Assembly (NCBI RefSeq): GCF_000219625.1
Contig: NC_018213.1
Location: 620,001 to 684,000, forward strand
DNA length: 64,000 bases
Reading direction: 5' to 3'
Source of the DNA: Zymoseptoria tritici IPO323
Lineage: Eukaryota > Ascomycota > Dothideomycetes > Mycosphaerellales > Mycosphaerellaceae
Position 1 is the stretch's first letter; every line of letters begins with the position of its first letter. Below the pieces are notes generated by a model. That model ran no database searches, was not told the origin of the DNA, and saw nothing but the letters and a program-made list of their open reading frames with translations. The translations under genes and the position numbers were made by a program. Shown here in pieces: positions 1 through 12,656 of this stretch.

Positions 1-3000
1 CTCCTACGCTCTTCCGTGGTCATGGTCCGCGTGGCCTGTGCTTCCTCTGATGCAAGCCAATGACGATTCCTACCTCGCCAGTCTCAAGACCAGTGGATTG
101 GCTGCATTGCAGCGATCGGCGCGACCATCGACGACTTCCCGCAGATCACCACCTGGCACACACTTTCCGCGATTCGCTGCTTATCTCACGGTCTGCGGTC
201 CTGCTACGAGATGCCTTGTCATTTGAGTATCGAGATCTCACCTTTGTCTCTCGAGTTGGAACAGCTCTTTGCCAGTCAATCACCCAGGTCGCGAAGCAAA
301 ACGTTTGACTGGCCTACTCCGTCCGTCGACCTTGGATTACACTCCTCACTGCGCAGGTCCCTCCACGACGGCTTGCTTCGAAGGTACTGCCCATAACTGT
401 CAGATTCCTCCGCGAACCGATGATCACATCCTGTTTTGACGACATCTACCTCGCCGGCACGCCTCTCCTGCTACGGATGCTAGCCAGCGATGCCATGGGA
501 GTCGGACATTGACAAAGCTGAAGCTAATGGCGCTGCAGCTGGCCTCATTTCTCTCATATTCATCCGCATCAGTCAATTCCAATGATCTCCCTTTACCAGC
601 GATGAAATCGCAATCGTTCAAAGCATCCATCATGACTCCGAGCCGCTACAGCATCTTGCATACCCCTCCCATGACAACGAACAACCTCGCCTACACTGGC
701 AGTCTGGACTTCGCGCGTATAACCTGTCACCAGTGCTCTAGCTCACCAACCGCATCTTTGGCATTGATTGCTTGAATAATGCCACCCCTGCAAGGATCAG
801 CCTCGTCGAACGCGCTGTCCAGGTCTCTGCAATCGTCTCAAGACTACAGCTCATCGTGTTGTCAACAACAACAAAACAACAAAAACAACAACGGCGACGC
901 GTCGATTCATGATTTTCTCTTTCACTCTCAACGCTCAACCGGTCGGCATCGGATTCTTGAGTCGGAGAGAGGAGGCACGATCCAGTACTACTGAGGAGTA
1001 CTTGCGATGGTCGTACTCCATCTCATCATGTTCGCGCGGCGCCCGCTAAATGCTACTCATCCAGATCCCACACTCGTCCCAATCTCGACTTCGATCACTA
1101 CCATCCAGCTTCCGGAGTTGCCTGCAAATCAACGACAGCGCCTCTCTCGACCATGGCACACCATACTCATGAGCGAAGCTCTCCGTCAGCACGCCACCAA
1201 CCGAACCTTGCTCCGTAACAGCTCCGACGACATGCACGCCACAGATCCCAATGCCACACTTCACTTCGGGAATCCTCCGACACAGCCTGACGCCCATATT
1301 TTCACTTCACCGCGAAGTCGCCCAACCCGAATCGATCACGAATGCTTCCCATCGACGGCTCTTCGAGAATATCCAGCCTACACTCCTGATCAATCCGATA
1401 TTGATGCCTCACATCGAATACATCCGACAATCTCCTCCGTTGCGACGACAGTCCACCTCTACAATCTGCTATTGTCCGCGACGACCTCGGCGACTTCCCA
1501 CCACCTGGTTGCAAACGAAAGAGCACTCGTAGGGAGCGCCTCGCTGCAGAACATGTTGACAACAAGCAGAGTCATGCTCGAAGCTCCGCTCATACGATTG
1601 CGAACACATCGAGGAAAGATTGAGGAGTCGTAGCAGAGTACGAGTGGTGGTTGGTGGCGGGCGTGGCCTGCTGCATAGCCAACAATCTTGGACAACAATT
1701 CCCGGTGGGAGAGATGTTTCTGCTCTGGGCGAGCAGCTCCTCGAGTTGGACACCTTGGGACGCGGGCACGATGGGAGTCTCGCCGGCGTCGATACATACA
1801 TCCCGTTCGCCGGGCCAGGTTTCACTTCACCATCGAGGCAAACACTCTAGGTAAAGAAGCTATTCTTCTGCTGCTTATCGTGCTGCAGTCTTGTCCCCGA
1901 CCGCATCAAGGCGACGCGGCCGACTTCCAGGCCAACTACCTTACGATCGAAAGTTCTTCAACGTCCGCATGATGTGCGGACCCACAACCCGAACCGTTCG
2001 TCCGCCCGCCCAGGCCTATTCAACACGGCGCCACGGTGACATCGATCTGTCCTTTCCGAACTCTGCTCGGGCGACCCGCGACGACTTGCATACCACTTCA
2101 CCGATACTCAGCCGATTTCCAGTCGAAGCGATCCAAACGTCCATGAAATTTCGAGCCAGACAGAGTCCAGACTTCACTTCGTCCACCTTCGCCGCAGCCT
2201 CGACTGAAGCCTCACGACTCGTGCTACGCCAATTTTCGACAATTTCTTCGATCGGACTCAATACCCGGAAAGAGTTGGAATATCAGAGTCTACGTGAGAA
2301 CACGCTCTTCACCGCGCAGCACACATAACACACCGATGGTGTCCACTGGTTCCTCCAATGGCACCAGTCACAGCACATCGCCCTTCCTCAAGCCAATCGC
2401 AACGGCCCACCCTCGCTGTTGATTCGGAGCCTTTGCCGCGCACTGATGCACTTCATCATCGCCATCGTCAAGCCTCAGCCTGCACACCAACGTACCTCGA
2501 ACCTCAACCACACCTTCGCAAGCTTCATTGTCTTTGAAGTCCTACCAACACTCTCACTGCAACGACCCGGACTTCGCATCACCAACCCCAGTCTGGGCTT
2601 CGACTCCGAATATCTCCGTCGCACATGGCCAGCCCACACACCGCAATTCCTCTCGTCTTGACTTCACATCGCCATGGTTCAAGCTCAGCTCCGATTGATC
2701 GACCCAGGCTTCAGCATACCATCACCGCCGCGATGTCACAACATGCGTCAGTCCAAACTTCACTTCACCATCTATATGACTCTCGCGATGAGACGCACGT
2801 AAGCATGCTGTTTCGCAATGCCGACTGCACCTCAACATACAACAACCCAAGTCGTCGGTGTCCATCTACAGCCTCGACGTCGGTCACGTCGGTCACGTCG
2901 GTCACGACCTGGACGAGGCTGACGATCACTCCGAGGTGGCACAGACTTTACTTTACAAATCTCCGACCGTAGCCTGGCTACTGACAAGCGCTGATCACTA

Positions 3001-3959
3001 TCATATCATAGGGTGCTGGCACGATTGAATACTCCACAACAGCTTCACGACTTCGTAACCCGCGCGCCGCGGCAACAATCGCTCTACCAGACTTCCAGAC
3101 TCTGAATCATCTCGATCCGAGGTCGCGACGACTTCCAACTCCACCCATGCACACTTTGCCATGCATTCCTCAAAGCCAATCCGACGTCCTCCTGCCGCGC
3201 TACACTTCACGGTCATCCACCTGCACCTTCGGACCTGTCATGATCGTCGTACAACACCAAGCAGTATGCTGAGCCTCGGGCCTGCCACGGATCACAAGTC
3301 AAGTTGCGCCGTCGTTGAAGAGGAAGGTTGGAATGTGGTCAAGACAAGAGAGGGTAATTGCCGGCGAGCAAGAGATGCACTACGATACGCTTCTTCTTGT
3401 CCTGATCCGCATACACCACTCGAAGAAGATGGTAGAGTACGATCATGTGCTGTTGGTGGAGGAAAGACAAAGGCGGATATACAGAAATCTTGAAAGGGCA
3501 TCGTCTCCGGAGATACTGCTATGCCCTCCATGATCTCTCGGCCTGATGATGGGAGAGCAGGATGGAGTGCTGATGGAGGATAGCAATGCGAAAGCCCTGA
3601 GCGTGCTGACAATATTTCCTCGCTCCAGTCTACGACCAGCAGTCTCTCAACCAATACCATACCATCAAAGTTTCATCCACCCCGAGAGCTTCGAGCGTCG
3701 ATGTTCGAGCATTGGGCAGAGCGCAAGTCGAGTATCAGATCAGCAGATCACTGTTCTCAAGCTGCTCCTGCACGGCCAATGTCCAGAATCAAGCGTATCT
3801 CCAGTACGATCGTCAACAGAATGCTTCGGGAATATTACCGCCCTCAACCGAGTGGCTCTGCGTTGAACTGGAAGCTGAACGCATGCATCATGACTCTCCA
3901 TGCCGCTTGCGTCTTACCCTTCGCCGCGTTGATGATGTCCACACCGTCGTTCTGGTCCA

Positions 3960-4170
3960 CGCCGCCGCTACCGATACACCGCCGCCACCGATACATCGCC
4001 GTCCTCTGCGGCGTCTGCGCCGCTGCCCTTATGACCGCGCTGCCATCGACACCGCCACTCGCGACACCGCCGCCCTCAACACTACCGCCTTCAACAACAC
4101 CGCCTTCAACATCGTTCAGACTGAGGCCGCCGCCCTTGACACCGCCGCCCTCAGCACCACCGCCTAACAT
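3960..4170. repeat. Degenerate CCGCC/TCAACA-type short tandem repeat
   Basis: A run of imperfect 12-15 base units built on ACCGCCGCC and CTCAACA/TTCAACA. It produces apparent open frames rich in Thr, Pro and Ala on the plus strand and Gly/Val on the minus strand. I treat those frames as by-products of the repeat. Confidence 0.55.
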
Positions 4171-5095
4171 CATCCAGGCTGAGGCAACCGTCCGGCATGG
4201 TCGCCAGACTCCAGCTCTATGGCATGATCATTCACACCGACCGTCCTTGAAAGAGACATATCACGGGCCTTGACTACGCTGCTGTGCTCATTCGCGCCTC
4301 TCAATCCTGCCGTCCTCAATGCTACCCGGCTTCGCACTCCACCGATGATGTTGCTGCTACCATCCACCCCGCCTGGCTCGCCTTCTCAAGTATCTCGAGA
4401 TCGAAAGTCCTCAACATCGGAATGCCACTACGCTTCGCAAAACTGATCTTGTTGCTGCTGTCCTCCATGCCGACATGCTCGCCTCCTCAAGTACCCTCAA
4501 CATCGGCCATGTTATCTTCGCCGGCCTTGTGGCTTCGTACTGACATAATCTCAGCTGCTACTGCTACCGCCACTTGCTCACCTCGGAATGACGACCTTGC
4601 ACGTACGTGAGCCGTCCTTCCATTTGACATCCTCGTCACGGCACTGCTACGGCGCAAACTTAACTGGCGGCGCACGTTGGTCGATCCTCTGCACAGACTA
4701 AAAGCTTCCCCTGCCCGAGCATCGACACCACATACCACCATCGCCGTCGAGTCCAGCGTATTCTGCATGACCTCTGCAATGCGATATTGTTCAACATGGT
4801 CTGTGGTCGACTGTCTCTTCTCGCCGACTATATCCCATCGTCACTAGTGCTAAACATGAAGCTGTCATGATCCAGCGCCATCGTCTTCGACTCGAAAGCC
4901 ACCACCATACTCATCGTCGCCACACACGGCTCTCCTTACCGCCGGTATCTTCAAACATATCGCCAACCTCGACACCGCGACGTCGTCTCCCCTGCGCCGC
5001 TACTGCGAATCTCAACAACGCCGACTCCCGCACTATCGACCTCATTACTACCGACGACCTCAGCTCTGCTGTCCAACCATTTGCCACGTCGTCAG

Positions 5096-5191
5096 TCTTC
5101 AATGCTGCCGGTCTTGAATGCCGCCGGTCTTGAATGCCGCTAGCCTTGCATGCCGCCGGTCTTGCATGCCGCCGGTTTTGAATGCCGCCAT
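5096..5191. repeat. 16-bp minisatellite, six copies
   Basis: Six consecutive 16-base units, consensus TCTTGAATGCCGCCGG, with one to four substitutions per copy. The period is exact across the 96 bases. No coding role is apparent. Confidence 0.8.
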
Positions 5192-5689
5192 CGTCGATAG
5201 TAAGTTCTCCGCTGAATCTCTCACAGGTTCGTCGTCATCGCCTTGAACGCCTGTTAATGTCGCCGCCGTCTTGACGCCGTTACCTTCGCTAGCTACATCA
5301 TCGCCGCAAACCCTTTCCAGACACTGCCTCGCTGCCTTGCATGCAAGATTAACATTTAGCAACGCTTCACGCTGCTACTCGGCTACTCCGCCCCCCACAC
5401 CCCGATGCTGCACGTACTACTTCTACAACGCGCACGCATACGTATATCTAATCACCTGCTGCTCCCTAACCCTGCTATGCACTGTCTTATGCCCTCCCGC
5501 CTACTTGTACATAGTCGGCTGTCGCTGTTGCCATCTTCTGTATATACTGCTCTAAATTAAAACGTCGTTCAACCCAATTCTACTCGTTAAAGTTTTATCC
5601 CTCTAAGCCTACATAACGGCTCGACCTTAGCAAACGAGTCGTATCTTGCAACGTCGAGGTAACATTTTTACTTCCTGTCGGTACGAAAG

Positions 5690-6888
5690 TTATCCTCTTA
5701 TATTATCGATCCTAATAATACATACTAGGTCGATTGCCTAGATCGACTCGAGTAGTATAGGTGTCGAAGCGGTAGTTGCAGGTGTCGCCGTCGCCGATAT
5801 ATATACGTTTTACCTAGGATTTTTTCGAAAGTTAAATCTTTATAGAGGCGATTCGATGCTAGTATATATCGAGTCGATAGCCTAGGTCGACTCGATGTGC
5901 ATAGGTATCGAGACTTTAGTATGCTGTTTAACCTTATATAGTGTATTTAATATATTAGTACACGAGTTTACCTACTAGGACTAATTCGAGCGCTCGTTCT
6001 AGGTCGATAGCCTAGGTCGACTCGATTTGCATAGGTATCGAGTTGTAATTTTGTATTATTAATTTTACTATTTTTTGTTAAGATCTTAAAATTTTAAGGT
6101 CTCCTTCTAACGTATCGATACTATGTATACTAAGTCGATTACGTAGGTCGACTTAGTATATGTATATATCGATATATTAAATACTAACATAAGATATATA
6201 TATATAGAATACACTTTATATCCTTTCTAGACCTTTTAATAAATCGATGCTTTATATATCGAGTCGATAGGCTAGATCGACTCGGTCTACATAGGTATCG
6301 AAACGTAGGGACTATATTCCTAAGTGCTAGAAATATAAGGTTTAGTAGCATTAATAGTCTAGTCTAACGTATCGATATATATACATATTAAGTCGACCTA
6401 GGCAATCGACCTAGTATACGTAGTATCGATACTTTAGAACTAGCCTTAGCTATATAGTAGCAAATCTTACTTAATATACTTTCTATACCTTTTAACAAAT
6501 CGATGCTTTATATATCGAGTCGATAGCCTAGATCAACTCGATGTGTATAGGTATCGATATGTTAGGACTATTTTCCTAAGTACTAGAAAGATAAGGTTTA
6601 GTAGTATTAATAGTCTAGTCTAACATATCGATGCCTATATATATCGAGTCGACCTAGGCAATCGACCTAGTATATAAAGTATCGATACGCTAACTACTAA
6701 GTTAAAATATATATATATAAAACCTACTTTATACCCTTCCTATACCTTTTAATAAATCGATACTAGCGTATATCGAGTCGATAGGATAGATCGACCTAGT
6801 TTGTATAGGTATCGATACGTTAGTAGACTAAATATCTAGGAGGGAACCGGTATTGCTCTTTATAGATAAAGTTTACCCTATACTAAAT
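5690..6888. repeat. 129-bp palindromic satellite, left block
   Basis: Tandem units of about 124-130 bases, each with a core flanked by TCGAT...ATCGA and centred on arms such as GAGTCGAT / ATCGACTC. The unit boundary AAAT|CGAT is broken exactly where the retrotransposon at 6889 begins, and the sequence resumes in phase at 11540. This block is AT-rich and poor in CA/TG, consistent with RIP. Units are more diverged towards 5690. Confidence 0.85.
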
Positions 6889-6986
6889 GAGAGGGGTCTG
6901 TGCGTAAGGGCGTAATAACCAGATTCTCACCACTAGTGAGAACTTCATCCTGTTCATTCACGCTATGCTGGCCGTTACGTTTTGAA
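6889..6986 (+). repeat. Split direct repeat A1
   Basis: 98 bases matching A2 at 11247-11344 with only a few transitions, ending GTTTTGAA in both. It contains a short inverted repeat (TTCTCAC / GTGAGAA around 6923-6941). It forms the left end of the element. Confidence 0.9.
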
Positions 6987-7149
6987 TACTACTTCTTTTA
7001 TCGATTGCGCGGTACTATTCGATTCCTTTTATCGACATTATTAGACACCTAAGTGTCTAGGCGCTCCGGATGCGGCGCTGTTGCGCAATAGCGCGTTGAA
7101 GGGTTGTTATAATCCATGCTAACACTATAGCTAGAAACAAGGGTCTCGG

Positions 7150-8271
7150 GTTACGTAACTATAGAAGTTTAGACGAACTTTAAGAGCTGGACGGTGACTA
7201 CGAGGACAGCAACAGCGACGAGGTACGCCCTTTACGACCGTCCCCTCTAAATAACAAAGAAAAGAGAAGACTAGGTAGACTACTACGGACGATAAACACC
7301 GGCAGCGCGATAAACAACACCCTCGATCTCCTTGCTATCGCGGCCGCGATGGAAAAAGGCGTCATACTATCGCAAGCCTAGCACAACGCGTTAGTGCTGC
7401 AGGAACAACTAGCCGAGCTAGTGCATAAGAAAAAGCTGCGCAAGCAAGAGGCGATACGTGCTGAAGAAAAGCACAAGGCTAAGATAGACGCTTTGGCGCG
7501 TAGCAGAAGGAGTAGGAGCCGCACGCGCGGTAGTACACCGGACACAGACGGCGGTAAGTTCCCTAAGGAATACACACCCCTTCTTAACACCCTTAACGAC
7601 ATCGAGGGCAAATACATTAAAGAGATCTACAAGGACTCTTTTAAACCGGTTAACCTCTGCAAGCTTAGAGCCAGCTAATTTAGCTCGGCGGAAGGCGCAG
7701 CGACCGACGACCGCTATAAGGCATTCTAACTTATTACCGGCGGCAAATAGTCTACTACGACCAACGCGAAGGTGGAGGATTACACCTATCTAAGCGTGTA
7801 GTTCGAGGGCTTTAACAACTACACCCACATTATAGCTACTTTCCACAGCAATCCTACACTAATTATAGCTATAATCCGATTCTAGAGCCTTATCGCTAAG
7901 CTCGTTAACCTCGGCTATAACTAGAAGAACATCGTCAGACGATTCGCGCTTCGCTCTTACGACCTTATTATCGACAGAGGCGTTACGAAACCGGACAATT
8001 AGCTCGCTGTTCACAAACACGCCTACCTTACGACGCACGTCTACAATATTGCGATGCTCGCTTGCACTACAGCACTACAAAAGAGAAGCCGATCCGACAC
8101 GGATAGCGACCGCTTATTTCGAGCCGGACGAGAAAAAGCTAGCCTACAAGTCTACAAGAACTACAACAGCAAAGGGTGTAAAGAACTATGCTAGGGAGGC
8201 TTTAAACACGTGTGCGACCGTTGTGCCGGCGACTACCCTGCTACGAAGTGCAACAAGGACTAAGGTAGTAG
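7150..8271 (+). pseudogene. Gag-like ORF of the Ngaro-like element
   Basis: One reading frame runs through this segment, interrupted mostly by TAG codons. It begins with an acidic stretch (DGDYEDSNSDE), then a charged probable coiled coil rich in Lys, Glu and Ala near 7390-7500, then an Arg/Ser-rich patch. It ends with a zinc-finger-like motif HVCDRCAGDYPATKC at about 8206-8262, a signature shared by many dikaryan YR-retroelement Gag proteins. The start codon cannot be placed securely because the upstream frame is also broken. The next frame (RT) is shifted relative to this one. Confidence 0.65.
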
Positions 8272-8289
8272 ATTACATTAAGAGTAATA

Positions 8290-9840
8290 GCACACGGCCG
8301 AATACACTCCTACCTTTCGATCTATGCATCTACAACACACTACTTCCTCGAGGGGTGTCGACACTTAGGCGCTACGCGTGGTCGTACCTTCTGCGCTATT
8401 ATCCTTACCCTAGGCTGCTATATAAGATAGACCACATCTTGCACTTTGGTGCGGCAATTAGCTCTAAGGGAACCCTGCCAGACCGCTAATGCAAAAACTA
8501 CGACATTATCGACAGCGCCGATATCGAGAGCAAGGTAGCCTTAGACCTTAAGTTAGGTCGCATTATAAGAGCGCAACGAGCGGTCTGTTTACCGCTAGGG
8601 CAGGTCCCTAAACACGACGGCGGATTGCGACGGATACACGACCTGTTATACCTACGATTCCGCCGGGAGCGCTCAGTAAATAGCACTATTACAGAGGTCT
8701 TCGGCGCTATTGTCTACGACTCCTTTAAGGACGTTATCTTGCGAGTGATTAAAGCGGGATATAGCTGCACGATTATTAAAAAGGACGTAAAGGACGCCTT
8801 CCGAAACGTGCTAGTCGCGATATAAGACAGACGATTAATAGCCTTCTAATAGAACGAGGCTACCTTTGTTAAATGCTGCTTGCCCTTCGGCCTGCGCACA
8901 GCTCTAGTATTGTTTAACCTCTTCGCAGAGGCGCTCTACTAGATACTAGAACAACAACTCGGAGCGCCGCTCTACTACTACCTCGACGACTTTATCTTTG
9001 TAGTTATAACAGCCGCTGTAAGAGCGTCGGTGCACTACATATAGGCAGCAGTTACAAAAGAGCTCGGAATGCCCTACAATGTGAAGAAGGACGTTAAGGG
9101 CATAATAGTCGAAGTACTTAGCATTACAATTAACTCCGAGACTATAATAGCATCGCTATTGGAAGAGAAGCAACAGAGGGCAATATCTAACATTACAGTA
9201 GTGCTACAGAGCAAATTAGTTATACGCAGCGACATAGAAGCACTAGCAGGGCGTCTGTTATAGGCAGCACGAGTTATCGACGTTGGACGTGCTTTCCTGG
9301 TTACAACGTTCACGTTCGTGGCCTCTTTTACCACGCGTAAACAACGCCTACCTTCGTTAGTCCGACACGACCTAGAATAGTAGCTACGCGCCTTAAGATA
9401 CAGTAATAGCACACGCATGCTAATAGAGCCGGCTCTCCGCCAGATACACCTCTTTACAGACGCGTCGAACATTAGACTCGGTGCGTTCTGGTATAGTAAT
9501 AGCACGAACAAATAGCGACAGAATTGGGTCTATCTATATCATTTCTTCGCTGTGCCGCAACACGAATCTGCGCATATTAACATCGCAGAGATAATAGCTA
9601 TCTAGTTGTCCTTTACAAGGTAGAGCGACGAATAGCGCAACTGCGTCGTTATAGCTCACAGCGACAACACGACGGTGTGCAGCGCTCTTACTAAGCAACA
9701 GGTACATAGTAGCGCGAACGAACTCCTTCGCAACCTCCTCCTTCTTTGCCTTGCTAAGTCGATCCGCATATAGGCTATATAGTTGTTATCTAAGGACAAT
9801 ACCCTTGCAGACGCACTCTCTCGATTTAATGTTAACACAG
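8290..9840 (+). pseudogene. Reverse transcriptase / RNase H of the Ngaro-like element
   Basis: A single frame with scattered TAG stops. Visible RT landmarks are KKDVKDAFRNV near 8780, LPFGLRTA near 8883 and the catalytic box YYLDDFIFV near 8970-9002. RNase H landmarks follow: LFTDASN near 9450, AHSDNTTV near 9655 and SKDNTLADALSR near 9795, the DIRS-type RNase H order. The catalytic Asp pair of the RT is intact, but reading-frame breaks preclude a functional protein. It lies between the gag-like and recombinase frames, with the recombinase in a different frame. Confidence 0.85.
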
Positions 9841-9929
9841 TCGCTAACCTGTGCCCTCATTAGCAGAACAACAACTCTACAACGTAGCACGACCACTACT
9901 AGACTGGACGCAATAAGTTAACGCGCCTT

Positions 9930-10915
9930 CTTCCGGTTATGCGTTATTGCTCTAGCACGCCCTTAAACTAACAATAAGAGAAGTCTATACGTGTGCGGTG
10001 CGCTAATAGGAGCTGTTCGCACAGCTATACAACAAACTGCTATAGCCTCCTACGGCGCTACTGCTGCAGCAATACATCGTCGACCGAGCGCTATACCTAA
10101 GCGCGACGTTTAGAACAGTTATTAAAGGAGAGTCTATCTAAGCAACCCTTGCTGCGCTATGTTTATATTGCGTAGACAGAGGGATGTCGACAAAGGAGCT
10201 GTCGGTCTTCGATTTAGACTACATTAAACAGCTTATTAAAGGGGCCAAGTCTATTAACACATCGCCAAAAAGGGAACGCCTGCCTATTACGCTAGGCATC
10301 TTAGAACAGACAGTCGTCTGTGCGCAAAACAACTACGACCTAAACATAAACACGGCGGTAACGATAGCATTTGGAGGTTTCCTAAGACTCGGCGAGATTA
10401 CCTTTAAGGGGAAGGCAGCTAACACAGCAACGTAGGCCTTACGGCACATTACGCGTTCAGACCTAGTCTTCGCCGCCGACCACTCCTTTATAACCTTGCG
10501 CTTAAAGCGATCCAAAACCGACTACGACTATGCCGGCGTTAACATTATTATCGCAGCAACTGGAACACCGACATGCCTAGTCTTAAACATGCGAGCACTT
10601 ATCTCCGCCGTGCCGACAACGTCGCCGCTCCAGCCCTTGTTCTATACCTTAGGATACTTTACAAGAGACGCGATAGTACGATTTATTAAATAAGGGGTTA
10701 AAAGAGCTAGATACAACGCGAAGCTGTACAGCGGACACTTACTCCGCAAGGGAGCAGCTTAAAAGGCAAAAGACTCTAGCATAACCGACGGCGATATCCA
10801 ATTGCTCGGCCGCTAGAAGTCCGACGCATTTAAGCTGTACTGCACATCCTCTAAGTCGTCGTTGTATGAACTAAACTGCCGCTTCCAGAGTGGCTGTCTG
10901 CTCGGTCTGTAGTGC
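9930..10915 (+). pseudogene. Tyrosine recombinase of the Ngaro-like element
   Basis: The frame carries the R..HxxR..Y catalytic layout. The first Arg is in FGGFLRLGEIT near 10370-10400, HLLR is in SGHLLRKGAA near 10725-10755, and the candidate Tyr is in FKLYC near 10830. A RIP-type stop replaces the expected Trp just before KSDAFKLY. The family integrates a circular or linear cDNA without an integrase and without duplicating the target. Other TAG stops at 10434 and 10759 break the frame, so the enzyme is dead. Confidence 0.82.
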
Positions 10916-11113
10916 GCATACCTACCGGAACAGACGCGCGGATATCTATTACTTGCGCAAACGACTCCTGCGGATCTGGAATTGTCTATTGCACTAATCT
11001 CCGTGATTTTACTACCAGCTAATTAGAGCACGAGAAACTCCTTCAACTTTTTATAACTTAGCTATTAATTCTTCCTACTCCTACTGTTTAGGCGCCTTCC
11101 CTACAGTTATATT

Positions 11114-11246
11114 AGGCCTTAGTCGTAGAGCCGCTGTTGCACCGAGCTACTAATTGACTAATTAGCTCGGCAATAGCAAGGCAACCTCTGCACTATAAGT
11201 CTTAGCACCTAAACACCTCCTTGTAAAGGCTAGTAAGCGGACAGAT
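11114..11246 (+). repeat. Split direct repeat B1
   Basis: 133 bases that match B2 (11407-11539) apart from transitions. It abuts A2 directly, as in Ngaro elements. Confidence 0.88.
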
Positions 11247-11344
11247 AAGAGGGGTCTGTGCGTAAGGGCGTAATAACCGGATTCTTACTACTAGTAAGAA
11301 CTTCATCCTGTTTATTTACGCTATACTGGCCGTCACGTTTTGAA
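11247..11344 (+). repeat. Split direct repeat A2
   Basis: Second copy of A1, immediately downstream of B1 and separated from B2 by a 62-base spacer (11345-11406). Confidence 0.9.
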
Positions 11345-11406
11345 CCCACCCTCCATCCCTTGTATATACAACGAGTCGTTATATAGAGCACGTAAACGTA
11401 GCTTTA

Positions 11407-11539
11407 GGGCCTTGGTTGCAGAGCCGCTGTTGCACCAAGCTACTAATCGACCGATTAGCTCGGCAATAGCAAGGCAACCTCTGCACCATAAGTCTTGGCA
11501 CCCAAACACCTCCTTGTGAAGGCCAGTGAGCAGACAGAT
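11407..11539 (+). repeat. Split direct repeat B2, right end of element
   Basis: Second copy of B1. It ends CAGACAGAT, after which the satellite resumes with CGATACTAG. B2 is less RIP-mutated than B1 (for example GGTTGCAG here against AGTCGTAG in B1). Confidence 0.88.
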
Positions 11540-12636
11540 CGATACTAGAGCATATCGAGTTAATTGCCTAGGTCGACTCGATCTACACTAGCATCGATAT
11601 TAGAGAGGTAGAAGGAGGGTAAGAAATAGATACTATCTTCTTTTAATTAAAGTTTGCGCTAGGCCGAATCGATACATGTCTAGACCGAGTCGACCTGCCT
11701 AATCGACTCGATGTACGCTAGTATTGACATAGGAGGCTTATTCCTTAGGGAAGGAACTAATAATTACTATAGCGTTTAAGGTTTACGCTAGGCCGAATCG
11801 ATACATGTCTAGACCGAGTCGACCTGCCTAATCGACTCGATATACGCTAGTATCGACATAGGAGGCTTATTCCTTAGGGGAGGAACTAATAATTACTATA
11901 GCGTTTAAGGTTCACGCTAGGCCGAATCGATATAGGCCTAGAACGAGTCGACCTGTCTAATCGACTCGATATATGCTAGTATCGACATAGGAGGCTTATT
12001 CCTTAGGGGAGGAACTAATAATTACTATAGCGTTTAAGGTTCACGCTAGGCCGAATCGATACATGTCTAGACCGAGTCGACCTACCTAATCGACTCGATG
12101 TACGCTAGTATCGACATAGGAGGCTTATTACGTAGGGGAGGAACTAATAATTACTATAGCGTTTAAGGTTCACGCTAGGCCGAATCGATATAGGCCTAGA
12201 ATGAGTCGACCTGTCTAATCGACCTAATATGTACTAGTATCGACGTTAGTAAGGTAGAGGGGCAAGTAAGAACGAAACTTGCCCTTTATTTTTAAAGTTT
12301 ATACTAGACCAAATCGATACATGCCTAGACTAAGTCGACCTGTCTAATCGACTCGATGTACGCTAACATCGATATTAATAGGGTATAGGTAAGGTAAGAA
12401 ACAAAAATCGCCCCTCGATTTTAAGGTTCACGCTAGGCCGAATCGATATAGGCCTAGAACGAGTCGACCTGTCTAATCGACTCGATATATGCTAGTATCG
12501 ACATAAGAGACTAATCTCTTAAGGAAGGAACTAATAATTACTACAAGTTTTAAGCTTTACGCTAGGCCAGATCGATGCTAGTACATACTAAGTCGATCTA
12601 ATAGGTCGATTCGATATATACTAACATCGACATAAG
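11540..12636. repeat. 129-bp palindromic satellite, middle block
   Basis: About 8.5 units. The landmark GAATCGAT recurs at 11666, 11795, 11924, 12053, 12182, 12311 (as AAATCG), 12440 and 12570, giving a strict 129-base period. Each unit contains CGAGTCGA followed by nine bases and TCGACTCG, embedded in larger outer arms. Three units share a near-identical spacer beginning GGAGGCTTATTCCTTAGG. The block ends at the TA used as target by the next transposon. Confidence 0.93.
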
Positions 12637-12638
12637 TA

Positions 12639-12656
12639 CCTTACCGGAGTCCGCAG
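12639..12656 (+). repeat. Left terminal inverted repeat
   Basis: CCTTACCGGAGTCCGCAG, the exact inverse complement of 21678-21695. Preceded by target TA at 12637-12638. Confidence 0.9.

Larger units (their letters stand above)
1..5690. other. Gene-poor region, no supported gene
   Basis: No gene could be supported here. Several short open frames of 60-208 codons exist on both strands, but they overlap each other, lack recognisable domains and have no splice-site structure. The stretch is not RIP-depleted: CA and TG dinucleotides are common. Words such as CGACGACTTCC (near 130, 1485 and 3127) and ACTTCACTTC (near 1258, 1305, 1823, 2173 and 2758) recur at irregular spacing, suggesting an old degenerate repeat. 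From about 5560 the base composition shifts to AT-rich, leading into the satellite array. Confidence 0.5.
6889..11539 (+). mobile_element. Ngaro/PAT-like tyrosine-recombinase retrotransposon (DIRS order), RIP-inactivated
   Basis: A 4651-bp element with split direct repeats in the order A1 (6889-6986), coding region, B1 (11114-11246), A2 (11247-11344), B2 (11407-11539). This is the arrangement known for Ngaro and PAT elements; classical DIRS1 uses inverted repeats. Gag-like, reverse transcriptase/RNase H and tyrosine recombinase regions follow in that order on the plus strand. There is no target-site duplication: flanking AAAT and CGAT rejoin to a normal satellite unit, as expected for recombinase-mediated integration. 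No methyltransferase domain was seen. Many TAG stops in place of Gln or Trp codons indicate RIP. Confidence 0.88.

Noticed and set aside
1007..1633. 208-codon open frame on the plus strand
   Set aside because: Overlapped by equally long frames on the other strand, no domain, irregular composition, and it lies in a repeat-like region.
5690..6888. CRISPR-like array
   Set aside because: Repeats are regularly spaced but the spacers are themselves repeated, there are no cas genes, and the organism is a eukaryote. It is satellite DNA.
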